From Burkholderiaceae bacterium (lineage in GTDB: Bacteria; Pseudomonadota; Gammaproteobacteria; Burkholderiales; Burkholderiaceae_B), in assembly GCA_017983955.1 (NCBI GenBank), contig JAGOAJ010000012.1:1-64000 (forward strand): 64,000 bases of DNA. The letters are read 5' to 3'. Positions 55,118-63,103 of the stretch are shown piece by piece (the first letter of the stretch is position 1; each line of letters starts with the position of its first letter). Under the pieces are notes generated by a model. It was not told the DNA's origin, searched no databases, and saw only the letters and a list, made by a program, of their open reading frames with translations. The translations under genes and the position numbers were made by a program.

Positions 55118-55903
55118 TTACTGACCGTTGAATTCAGGCGTGCGCTTATTCAAAAACGCATCCACTCCTTCTTTGTAGTCAGCAGTGGCACCCATTTCAT
55201 TTTGACTCTGTGCCTCTGCTTCAAGCTGCTCCTGTAAAGAATAGCGATAACTATGATCCAACAACACCTTCGCGCTTGCCAATGCTCGTGTCGGTCTTGC
55301 TGCTAGGTTCTCTACTAGGGCTTGCGCTTCTGCCTCAAGCTGATTGTCATCGACAGCCTGCCAAATCATGCCCCATTGCTCGGCCTGCTCCGCCGTGATC
55401 GGCAGCCCCAGCATGATCAAGCCCCGGGCTCGAGCATCCCCAACAAGACGTGGCAAATACCATGATCCACCGGTATCTGGTGTAAGCCCAATATTAGAGA
55501 ATGCCTGGATAAACTTGGCTGACCTTGCAGCAATCACGATATCGCACGAGAGAGCAAGATTAGCCCCAGCGCCAGCAGCGACACCATTGACGGCACAAAC
55601 AACGGGCTTGTTCATGGCACGGATAGCCAGTGCTAAAGGATTATAAAACTCCTCAAGTGTCTGACGAAACGACTGTACGGGCTTGCCTTCCGTCTTGGCG
55701 CGCTCAGCCAAATCTTGACCTGCACAAAAGCCCCTGCCCGCGCCTGTTATTAAAAGCGCACGACACTGCGGGTCTTCTGCTGCCTGGGCTAAAGCGGCTA
55801 ACAGTTCCTGCTTAAGCTCGGCGTTAAATGAATTCAAGCGATCAGGTCGATTCAGGGTAATCTTGCGCGACCGTTCAAAGACGTTAACTGTGATTGCATT
55901 CAT
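55118..55903 (-). CDS. Crotonase-family protein, PaaG-like (isomerase signature)
   Basis: A 261-residue crotonase fold. The oxyanion segments GRGFCAGQDL and AAGAGANLALSCDIVIA are intact. At the catalytic block FSNIGLTPDTGGSWYLPRLVG it lacks the two glutamates of true enoyl-CoA hydratases and instead has D143, as in PaaG-type 1,2-epoxyphenylacetyl-CoA isomerases (PD-x-GGSW-x-LPR). So it is more likely an isomerase than a hydratase. It is the last gene of the catabolic operon, overlapping the lyase gene by ATGA. There are no other paa genes here. Confidence 0.85.
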   Translation of the reverse strand: MNAITVNVFERSRKITLNRPDRLNSFNAELKQELLAALAQAAEDPQCRALLITGAGRGFCAGQDLAERAKTEGKPVQSFRQTLEEFYNPLALAIRAMNKPVVCAVNGVAAGAGANLALSCDIVIAARSAKFIQAFSNIGLTPDTGGSWYLPRLVGDARARGLIMLGLPITAEQAEQWGMIWQAVDDNQLEAEAQALVENLAARPTRALASAKVLLDHSYRYSLQEQLEAEAQSQNEMGATADYKEGVDAFLNKRTPEFNGQ

Positions 55904-56670
55904 TTCGCAGCAGGCCCGTCGTAATTGATTTCAGACAGGGGGATCTGGCGCCAACCAGGTTCACGTACCATTTCTTCGTGGGCGTGGGCGAAAAGACCTG
56001 CTGTACGAGGCACTACAATGCAAGCGCGAGACACCCTCCAGTCCAGGCCCAGATCAGCTGAAATCGCACCGACCGCCGCATCAATATTTGCACCAATTTT
56101 GCGCCCTCTTTTCTTTTCGATTGCCCGCTCAATTGCCTGAGTCATGGCAATATGAGCACCCGCAACGCCTTCCTTTTCGGCAAGCTCAAACAGCACAACA
56201 GTACGTGGATCGCCCGAGGGGTGCTGAGGATGGCCATATCCGGAAATACGCTTACGCGACGCCACATATTCCTGGGCTACCGTATCAAAGTCGCGTCCGC
56301 TTTCTTGAGCTTCAGATACAAGATCCATGATGTCGCGCGAGAACTCCTCGCCAGCTCCGCCGTGGATATCACCAAACATCATCACGCCAGCGGCGACAGA
56401 GCACTGAATGGGTACACCTGCGGCCTGAATAAAGCGCGTTACCGTGGTCGAGGGAGATATCCCATGTTCTGCGCAGCAGATAAACAATGCATTAATTACT
56501 TTGACCTGACCTTTTGTGGGTAATTTACCGGTCAGTAACAAATAGAACATTTCCACAAAGTCGACTTTGCCCACCAGGTCGGTAAGCATATCGTAGCCTC
56601 GAACGGTCAGCCCAGTATCGGTTGCTTCGGCAATCGCCGTTTTCCATGCATATTGTTTTCCATCACTCAT
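55900..56670 (-). CDS. Citrate-synthase-fold protein, citryl-CoA-lyase-like
   Basis: A 256-residue protein, about 60% of citrate synthase length. The catalytic triad of the superfamily is readable: H103 (DIHGGAGEE), H147 (SGYGHPQHPSGDPR) and D197 (GANIDAAVG), plus R222 in PRTAGLFAHAHEE. Its length matches stand-alone citryl-CoA lyases. It would cleave a C-C bond in a citryl- or citramalyl-CoA-like thioester by a retro-Claisen reaction. The start is the ATG at 56670 behind AGGAGATAA. It is between the CoA-transferase and the PaaG-like gene, which fits a lyase step of the same pathway. Confidence 0.85.
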   Translation of the reverse strand: MSDGKQYAWKTAIAEATDTGLTVRGYDMLTDLVGKVDFVEMFYLLLTGKLPTKGQVKVINALFICCAEHGISPSTTVTRFIQAAGVPIQCSVAAGVMMFGDIHGGAGEEFSRDIMDLVSEAQESGRDFDTVAQEYVASRKRISGYGHPQHPSGDPRTVVLFELAEKEGVAGAHIAMTQAIERAIEKKRGRKIGANIDAAVGAISADLGLDWRVSRACIVVPRTAGLFAHAHEEMVREPGWRQIPLSEINYDGPAAK

Positions 56671-56734
56671 TTTTTATCTCCTAATGATTAATAAAGAAAA
56701 ATTACTTTTTTGATTTAACTTAGAGCAGAAACAC

Positions 56735-57925
56735 TTAACTCAATAAAATATTCCGACGACGTAGATCATCTATTTCCTCTTGTGCATATCCAATCTCGGC
56801 TAGGATTTCTGCGCTGTGCTGGCCAAGTGCCGGTAAGTTGAGTTGGCGCCGTTGCTGGCCATCAATCCTTAGGGGCATGCTCACGCTTTTAAGGCACCCT
56901 TGCTCGACTGCAATTTCTTGCAGGGACTCGTTGTGTTGCACTTGTGGGTGTCCGGCCACCTGTGCATAGCTCAGGACATCGCCATAGATAATGCGCGTCG
57001 CTTGAAACAATGCCTTCCATTCTTCGGAGGTTTTTTGTAGGAACTTCCCTTGCAACAAGTCGTGCAGAACGGCCCGATTTTCGATCCGCACTTCATTGCT
57101 GATAAAGTCCGGGTGCTCAACCAGCTCCTTTAAATCAAGGATGCGACAAAGCTCTGACCATTGGTTGGGAAAGTAAGCGGATACGATAAGTGTTCCATCT
57201 TGCGTTTTGAACACTTCAGCGGGCGCACCCAGCGGTGCTTTGTTACCTGTTCGGCCAGGCTCTACGCCGCTCATAAGGTATTCAGTTAGCGGGACAGCCT
57301 GCATGTAAAGCGCCACGTCCATTAAAGACATGCGCATACGGCATCCTTTACCTGTTCGTAGCTTACCGACCAAGCCTGCCAGAATGGATTTTGAAACGGC
57401 GAAGCCTGCTGCAGCATCAACTGCCGTAAAACCAATCTTCAGTGGTTGACCGCTCTCCTCTCCGGTTATGGACATAATCCCGCTTTCCCCCTGCACAAGC
57501 AGGTCTACACCTGGACGTGTTGCCATGGGCCCATCTTCACCAAAGCCAGAAAAGGAAAGGTAAATAATGTCTGGTTTTATTTCGCACACCTGCTCGTAAC
57601 TTAGCCCCAAGCGCTCTATGACCCCAGGTCGGAACGCCTCGACAATCACATCACAGCTAGCAATAAGCCGTTGAGCAGCCTGCAAACCCTCCGGGGATTG
57701 AAGGTCAATTGCAATAGACCGCTTGCCTTTGTTGTAAGCGGCAAACGTGGCTGAAAACCCGTACTTTCGTGATTGCCCCATCCTGCGACTAGTATCTCCA
57801 TTCGGGGTTTCCAGCTTGATCACGTCCGCGCCCAATTCAGCCAACATGGATGTGGCGGATGGCCCAGCGATAAGCTGGGACAAATCCAAAACGCGTATCC
57901 CTTCAAGTACATATGTAGATAGCAT
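56735..57925 (-). CDS. Class III CoA-transferase (CaiB/Frc family)
   Basis: A 396-residue formyl-CoA/succinyl-CoA type transferase. The N-terminal GIRVLDLSQLIAGPSATSMLAELGADVIK, YNKGKRSIAIDLQ and VDLLVQGESGIMSITG block (with nucleophilic D141) are characteristic. It transfers CoA from succinyl-CoA or acetyl-CoA to a carboxylic acid, so it should activate the acid imported by the TRAP system. It follows dctM with an 8-base gap and has a good AAGGAA site. The substrate is unknown. Confidence 0.9.
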   Translation of the reverse strand: MLSTYVLEGIRVLDLSQLIAGPSATSMLAELGADVIKLETPNGDTSRRMGQSRKYGFSATFAAYNKGKRSIAIDLQSPEGLQAAQRLIASCDVIVEAFRPGVIERLGLSYEQVCEIKPDIIYLSFSGFGEDGPMATRPGVDLLVQGESGIMSITGEESGQPLKIGFTAVDAAAGFAVSKSILAGLVGKLRTGKGCRMRMSLMDVALYMQAVPLTEYLMSGVEPGRTGNKAPLGAPAEVFKTQDGTLIVSAYFPNQWSELCRILDLKELVEHPDFISNEVRIENRAVLHDLLQGKFLQKTSEEWKALFQATRIIYGDVLSYAQVAGHPQVQHNESLQEIAVEQGCLKSVSMPLRIDGQQRRQLNLPALGQHSAEILAEIGYAQEEIDDLRRRNILLS

Positions 57926-57933
57926 GATGTTCC

Positions 57934-59265
57934 TTAGGAGGCGATATTAGGAAGAAAAGTGATTATTTTTGGGAAGGCAATAAACAGCCCGATAATGAAC
58001 ATTTCCGTGACAATAAATGGGGCAGCACCACGGAAACCGTCAGCAGGAGTGACGGCACCACGTGAAGAACCTGCTACTACGTAAACGTTCATCCCTACAG
58101 GCGGACTTACCAAGCCGATTTCTACCGTCTTGACCACAATGATTCCAAACCAGACCGGGTCATAGCCTAGCTGCATGATTACAGGAAACAGCAGAGGCAT
58201 CGTCAAAACCAGAATTTCCAGCTGGCTCAGAAACATGCCAAGGATTAGCAGCAGTGCTACTGTGGCGATCAAGATCACCCACGGCTCGACATCCAGCGCA
58301 ATGATGGATTCGGCCACAACACGTGTTACGCCCGTGGCAGTCAGAAAATACGAAAAGAAGTAAGCACCGATCAGAAGACTGACGATCATGCCGGTCGTCT
58401 TCAAGGTCTGCAAAACTGACGAACTAAGATTTTCCCGGTCAAAGGAATTGAAGTCGCTCTTCCAGATTATTGACCCCGCAAACCACACCAGTAGCGTAGC
58501 GATCGCCCCTAACGCACCAGCTTCTGTTGTCGTGACTATGCCCGCGTAAAGTCCGACAAAAACCGTCGCTACAACCAGGACAAAAGGCCAGGCAGCACGA
58601 GACTCGCGCCAACGTGTGGACCACGTGGCTGCTGGTCGACGCTGAGGTGCTGCCTCCGGGTCGACTCGTAGCCATATCATCACGGTAATAACATAAGCAA
58701 TCGCCGTAATTACCCCTGGAATGATCCCGGCAAGCAAGAGCTTTCGAATTGATGTCTCGGTAATAATCCCATAGATGATAAGAATAAGACTTGGGGGAAT
58801 CAGCACCGAAAGCGTGCCCGCAATAGAAATCACACCGGCCGCCAGCGTACTGCGATAACCTGTTTCTTTCATTTGCGGGGCAGCAATACCGGCCATGGTT
58901 GCTGCGGCAGCCACACTTGATCCGGAGATAGCTCCAAAGGCAGCGCTTGCATAGACAGTTGCAATCGCAAGGCCACCCCGCATATGTCCGACAAAACTGT
59001 CGGCTGCGGCGAACAGCCTTTTTGTAATTCCGCTATGCGTAGCAAGTTCCGCCATGAATACAAAGGTGGCGATGGTGGTGAGCGTGTAGCTTGCTGTTGT
59101 TCGAAACGGCAGTGTTTCCAACATCCCTAAGGTGGGCCCAAGACCGAAGGTCATTAAAAGCCCGACAACTCCTCCTATGCCCAACGAAAAAGCCACGGGC
59201 AGGCCCGCAAACATCAATACGAAGAACAGGGCAATAGGTGCAAACAAGGAAAATTGATCAATCAT
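57934..59265 (-). CDS. dctM: TRAP transporter large membrane subunit (DctM)
   Basis: A 443-residue integral membrane protein with twelve or more helices and the family segments LMFAGLPVAFSLGIGGVVGL, ISGSSVAAAATMAGIAAPQM and SPPVGMNVYVV near the end. The start is the ATG at 59265 rather than a TTG at 59277 that overlaps dctQ's stop. It couples sodium to import of a carboxylate bound by DctP. Confidence 0.92.
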   Translation of the reverse strand: MIDQFSLFAPIALFFVLMFAGLPVAFSLGIGGVVGLLMTFGLGPTLGMLETLPFRTTASYTLTTIATFVFMAELATHSGITKRLFAAADSFVGHMRGGLAIATVYASAAFGAISGSSVAAAATMAGIAAPQMKETGYRSTLAAGVISIAGTLSVLIPPSLILIIYGIITETSIRKLLLAGIIPGVITAIAYVITVMIWLRVDPEAAPQRRPAATWSTRWRESRAAWPFVLVVATVFVGLYAGIVTTTEAGALGAIATLLVWFAGSIIWKSDFNSFDRENLSSSVLQTLKTTGMIVSLLIGAYFFSYFLTATGVTRVVAESIIALDVEPWVILIATVALLLILGMFLSQLEILVLTMPLLFPVIMQLGYDPVWFGIIVVKTVEIGLVSPPVGMNVYVVAGSSRGAVTPADGFRGAAPFIVTEMFIIGLFIAFPKIITFLPNIAS

Positions 59266-59273
59266 TTCTAGTC

Positions 59274-59771
59274 TCAATGTTCAGTGTAGGAAGATTTCTT
59301 GAACATCCAGGCTAGATGCGTAATAGCCGCTACCCCTGATCCAAGTGCAACAACGCCATAGGACAAAGCCGCCGGTATGCCAAAAGCGCCAATTGGACGC
59401 TGGTTTAGAACATATGCCTCATAAGCTCTTGCGCCAGCTTGCCAAGCAATTGCCCCCAAGAACAAGGCAATAAGTACTGCAAATAGAATGGCTACAGGCT
59501 TTTCGACTGGCGCAAGCCACTTATCCGCAAAGTCCACGCGAATATGGCCTGCGATGCTGGCCAAATAAGGTAGTGAGAAAAAAACGCAAGCAGGAAAAAG
59601 CAGCTCACTAACAATGTTCGAGCTCCCTTCTATGGGGCTGTCAAATAAGGTACGACCGATGATGTCCCCACCCGACACAATCAGCATGCCCACAAGGGCC
59701 GCGCCCGCAATGAAAGTCATTACCTTTATAACTGGACTTAAAATTCTTGTAACTGTCGTTCTGCAGCCCAC
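59274..59771 (-). CDS. dctQ: TRAP transporter small membrane subunit (DctQ)
   Basis: A 165-residue protein with four helices. The start is a GTG at 59771 (MGCRTTVTRILSPVIKV), with AGGAG seven bases upstream. GDIIGRTLFDSPIEGSSNIVSE is the typical DctQ N-terminal part. It precedes dctM with its stop next to that gene's start. Confidence 0.9.
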   Translation of the reverse strand: MGCRTTVTRILSPVIKVMTFIAGAALVGMLIVSGGDIIGRTLFDSPIEGSSNIVSELLFPACVFFSLPYLASIAGHIRVDFADKWLAPVEKPVAILFAVLIALFLGAIAWQAGARAYEAYVLNQRPIGAFGIPAALSYGVVALGSGVAAITHLAWMFKKSSYTEH

Positions 59772-59802
59772 AAGTTTCTCCTAGGTACACATTCGTTTCC
59801 TG

Positions 59803-59829
59803 CCTGCCCGCAAGTGCTCAGCGGGCAGG
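59803..59829 (-). terminator. Hairpin between dctP and dctQ
   Basis: A 9-bp perfect stem CCTGCCCGC/GCGGGCAGG with a 9-base loop, in the 90-base gap between dctP and dctQ. With no T run it is likely an attenuator or mRNA stabiliser that gives more DctP than membrane subunits, as in many SBP operons. Confidence 0.6.
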
Positions 59830-59861
59830 TTTGAAAGACTAGCGTCTCTGGACTCTAGTTT

Positions 59862-60911
59862 TTAATTGATGACGGGAAACGCTTCATTACCACTCTCATA
59901 GTCTTTGCGGAAGCCGTTGAATTGCTCAAAGAGTGCCTCAGCGTCAATATTTGCTGCCTTTGCCTTTTTGGTCCATTCTTCGCTAACACCATCAAGCGCT
60001 TTAACCAACTTGGCCTTGTCTTCATCTGACCATTCGTAGACCTGCAAACCTGCGGCCTTGTAGCGCTGCAGTGCTTCTGCATTCAGATTCGCAGCGGTTT
60101 CCGTGCCGATCTGTGAATACTTACGACCTAGGTCCTTAAGGACGCCACGTTGTTCTTCATTCAAACTTTTTAGAAAGCGCGGAGTGGTGACTACGGCCAG
60201 GCCCGTCGTCACCACGTTATTGCCTATCGTCGTGTGCTTGAGTAGCTCGTTCATTTTGAACGACTCCCAAGAAGAGAACGAGAAGATGGTCGAGTCGACT
60301 AAACCACGCTGCATTGCCTCGTATTGATCGGGAGTAGCTACTTCATATGGGGTGGCTCCCATACGCTTGATCGTTTCTACGTAGGTAGCACCAGGCGAAC
60401 GAAGTTTTAATCCTTTTAAGGAGTCAAACCCTGTCAATGGCTTATCTGTGGAATGAATTTCATAGGCCGGATTCGCAAAGACCATCAGCGGCACTATTCC
60501 CAGCCTATCCCACTCGTCTTTAATAATGCCCGGCGTCTGGATCGCACGCCAAAGGATCGCGGCTGCCGTTGTACCGTCTAATCCCAACGGCAGGTTTGCA
60601 ATTTGTGTTGCGGGCATTTCCTGAGCGTGATAAGTGAAGGTGACCCAGCCGATGTCTGCAATCCCAGATTGCAAAGTACGAATGGAGTCAGCCGCCTTGC
60701 CTAGTTGTTCAGATGGATAAGTTTGGATAACCAGCTCGCCGTTGGTACGCTCCTTGACCTCTTTGACAAAAGGCTCGATCGCACTTTTTGCATACACGTG
60801 TTGCGGGTTCAGATAGTAAGACAGGCGCGCGGCCCGCTCTGCATGGGCCGCAGCGCTTACGCACAACAGCCCCACACCGGCTAATACAATAGCTTTCAAC
60901 ATTGGCTTCAT
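59862..60911 (-). CDS. dctP: TRAP transporter periplasmic binding protein (DctP)
   Basis: A 349-residue protein with a signal peptide (MKPMLKAIVLAGVGLLCVSAAAHA). RLSYYLNPQHVYAKSAIEPFV and LKGLKLRSPGATYVETIKRMGATP contain the arginine expected to bind a substrate carboxylate in DctP proteins. AMQRGLVDSTIFSFSSWESF is the usual DctP ending of the binding site. It has a GAGGAGG-type ribosome-binding site. It is the receptor of the catabolic operon; the ligand is inferred to be an acid. Confidence 0.92.
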   Translation of the reverse strand: MKPMLKAIVLAGVGLLCVSAAAHAERAARLSYYLNPQHVYAKSAIEPFVKEVKERTNGELVIQTYPSEQLGKAADSIRTLQSGIADIGWVTFTYHAQEMPATQIANLPLGLDGTTAAAILWRAIQTPGIIKDEWDRLGIVPLMVFANPAYEIHSTDKPLTGFDSLKGLKLRSPGATYVETIKRMGATPYEVATPDQYEAMQRGLVDSTIFSFSSWESFKMNELLKHTTIGNNVVTTGLAVVTTPRFLKSLNEEQRGVLKDLGRKYSQIGTETAANLNAEALQRYKAAGLQVYEWSDEDKAKLVKALDGVSEEWTKKAKAANIDAEALFEQFNGFRKDYESGNEAFPVIN

Positions 60912-60945
60912 TGGAAGTCCTCCTCGATTGTGTAGTTTTGATTGT

Positions 60946-62097
60946 TTAATGGGAAGAGAGTCCCATTTCTCTGGCTACGACCATCGCCATTACCTCGTTA
61001 GCACCTCCTCCGATGCTTACAAGACGGCTATCCCTCATTAAGCGGCCCACTATGTTGTCCGCCATGTAACCCATCCCCCCCCAGAATTGCAAACAACCCT
61101 CAGGGATAGAACGAGCAAGTTTTCCTGTTTTTAGTTTCACCGCTGCAGTCAGCAAACGGGCCTGATCGCCTGCGAGAACCTCAACAACAGCTCGGTAAGT
61201 CATGGACTTGAGCGCCTCGATCTCCATTTGATACTCGGCCAGCGTGAATTGAATCCACTGATTATCTAAAATTGGCTTGCCAAAGACTTGACGCTGGCGT
61301 GTGTAATCCACGGTCAGATCAACACACTGCTGCAGTTGCGAAACGGTTCGGGCAGCGACGACCAAGCGCTCATCAGTGAACTGCCCCATTTGATAGATGA
61401 AGCCGCGCCCTTCCTCTCCGATTCTGTTTGTTATTGGTACTCGTACATCATCAAAAAACAGTTGTGCCGTGTCAGAACTGTGCATTCCCATTTTTTTTAG
61501 AGGCGCTGATCGCGAAACGCCTTTTACATTTAGGGGCACCACAATAAGAGACTTGTTCTTATGCGGTCCGTTTTCAGCAGAGGTATTGCACAGCAGGCAA
61601 ACCCAGTCAGCCTGCGCGCCGTTGGTAATCCACATTTTGCTGCCATTGATCACGTAATCGCCGCCATCACGACGAGCAGTGGTCTTGATGTTGGCCACAT
61701 CTGATCCGCCACCAGTCTCACTTACCCCCAGGCAGGCAACCAGGTCCCCCGCAATAGTCGGAGCCAAATACTCTTGTCTAAGCGCATCCGAACCATAGGC
61801 AGCTAAAGCTGGCGTGGCCATTTGACTGGTAATTGAAAGTCCGGTGGCAACACCACCTGCTGGGATACGGCCAATTTCTTCGGCCCAAACCATCGCATAT
61901 GAGAGGTCCAAGCCCATGCCGCCGTACTCTTCAGGACGGTTGATACCAAGGAATCCAGCATTGCCGGCTTTTTTGCAGATTTCGTGAGCAGGCCAAGGAC
62001 CGTTTTCCTCCCACTCATTCACAAAAGGAATAATCTCGCGGTCGACAAAACGACGAATAGCGTCGCGTATTTCTTCGTGAACGGGTCCGTAAATCAT
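60946..62097 (-). CDS. Acyl-CoA dehydrogenase (IVD/LCAD/AtuD-like active site)
   Basis: A 383-residue FAD enzyme from the ATG at 62097 (MIYGPVHEEIRDAIRRFVDR), behind AGGAG. CLGVSETGGGSDVANIKT and MWITNGAQADW bind FAD and substrate. The Glu of most family members near the C-terminus (YEGT motif) is replaced by IGGGANEVM, whereas E243 in FTDERLVVAAR sits where isovaleryl- and long-chain acyl-CoA dehydrogenases keep their catalytic base. It may therefore act on branched or long acyl-CoAs. It is the first gene of the catabolic operon. Confidence 0.9.
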   Translation of the reverse strand: MIYGPVHEEIRDAIRRFVDREIIPFVNEWEENGPWPAHEICKKAGNAGFLGINRPEEYGGMGLDLSYAMVWAEEIGRIPAGGVATGLSITSQMATPALAAYGSDALRQEYLAPTIAGDLVACLGVSETGGGSDVANIKTTARRDGGDYVINGSKMWITNGAQADWVCLLCNTSAENGPHKNKSLIVVPLNVKGVSRSAPLKKMGMHSSDTAQLFFDDVRVPITNRIGEEGRGFIYQMGQFTDERLVVAARTVSQLQQCVDLTVDYTRQRQVFGKPILDNQWIQFTLAEYQMEIEALKSMTYRAVVEVLAGDQARLLTAAVKLKTGKLARSIPEGCLQFWGGMGYMADNIVGRLMRDSRLVSIGGGANEVMAMVVAREMGLSSH

Positions 62098-62190
62098 GAG
62101 GTCTCCTAGTTTTAGCGTCTGTTTTCCGAGAGCACCAATTAAATTCTCGGACTCTGTTGTTTTAGGAGAATACGGATGCTGACATAAAGT

Positions 62191-62209
62191 GTCAACACTT
62201 AGTGTTAAC
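62191..62209. promoter_or_regulatory. Palindromic operator, distal copy
   Basis: GTCAACACTTAGTGTTAAC, a 19-bp palindrome with one mismatch between half-sites (GTCAACACT and AGTGTTAAC). It lies 94 bases upstream of the acyl-CoA dehydrogenase start and, with the second site at 62281-62299, between the divergent GntR gene and operon. Confidence 0.75.
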
Positions 62210-62280
62210 ATTAGGGTTAATCAGTAGTCGTCGTTTCCAACACGTAAGACCTCATGGAAATACGCGAGGCGCATGACAGT

Positions 62281-62299
62281 GTTAAAAGTAAGTGCTAAC
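62281..62299. promoter_or_regulatory. Palindromic operator, proximal copy
   Basis: GTTAAAAGTAAGTGCTAAC, the same 9-1-9 architecture as the distal site with half-sites close to GTTAACACT. It lies 90 bases from the first site and 100 bases before the GntR start at 62399, so the regulator probably controls both its own gene and the operon. Between and around these sites, 62098-62398 holds nothing else that I recognise. Confidence 0.7.
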
Positions 62300-62398
62300 G
62301 TTAAAATGCTTGAAAAGAGCATTGGCGACCACCCAAAATACTCAAGCCAAAATAAAGGCTGGAATTCTAAACGCCTAATAAGAAAGGATGAATGGCCA

Positions 62399-63082
62399 AT
62401 GTTGAGAACAGTAGGAATCAGCGGACTGAGAGAACAAGACGGCCAAGAACTTACAGTAGAAGATCTCGCCGTGTTGATCCGAGACCAGCTCGTTACCTGG
62501 CCCTTAAGGGGTGGCGAGCGAATTTTTGAAGCTCAAATTGCTCGTGATATGGAGGTCAGCAGACCCCTTGTTCGCGAAGCGTGCCGCGTCCTGGAAAGTG
62601 AGGGGTTACTTGTATATACCCAGAATAAGGGTTTTGCTCTTAAGCGACTGACGCGCGAAGAAGTACTCCACCTTGTAGAATTTCGTATTATTCTTGAAGA
62701 GGCGGCTTTTGTCGCTGCCGCCAGTCTGGAGGACCGTACCGAGGTCGTCGACCAGATGCGTAAGGCCTATCAAGGCATCGAAATGGCCTGTATTACCGAA
62801 GATCCGGCACGGCAGATTTCTGCTGATGTGGCCTTTCACAGAGTCGTGATAGAGCATACGGGCAATCCATGGATACTTCATTCGTTCGACCGAATGAGCA
62901 CACAGTTTCGCTATGCAATCCGACTCATGAGTCGATCTTTAAACGACTTTAAGGTTTATGCTCCATCGCATATAGTGCTGATAGACTATGTAGAGCAAGG
63001 TAACGCACAGCTAGCTCGAGAAGAAATCAATCGACACATCAGGATGTTCCTTCCCAACCTACTGAAGCGGATCAAGGAATGA
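62399..63082 (+). CDS. GntR-family regulator (FCD/FadR-like subgroup)
   Basis: A 227-residue regulator. The start is chosen at the ATG at 62399 (MLRTVGISGLREQDGQELTV); the longer frame reads back through the operator region. The N-terminal winged helix contains RGGERIFEAQIARDMEVSRP and LVREACRVLESEGLL. The C-terminal FCD-type all-helical domain (about 95-225) begins LVEFRIILEEAAFVAAA and has the metal-type histidines FHRVVIEHTGNP and NRHIRMF. It is divergent from the catabolic operon, which it most likely represses until an intermediate binds. Confidence 0.88.
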   Translation: MLRTVGISGLREQDGQELTVEDLAVLIRDQLVTWPLRGGERIFEAQIARDMEVSRPLVREACRVLESEGLLVYTQNKGFALKRLTREEVLHLVEFRIILEEAAFVAAASLEDRTEVVDQMRKAYQGIEMACITEDPARQISADVAFHRVVIEHTGNPWILHSFDRMSTQFRYAIRLMSRSLNDFKVYAPSHIVLIDYVEQGNAQLAREEINRHIRMFLPNLLKRIKE

Positions 63083-63103
63083 AAACTTTGGTTTGAGCCT
63101 GCA

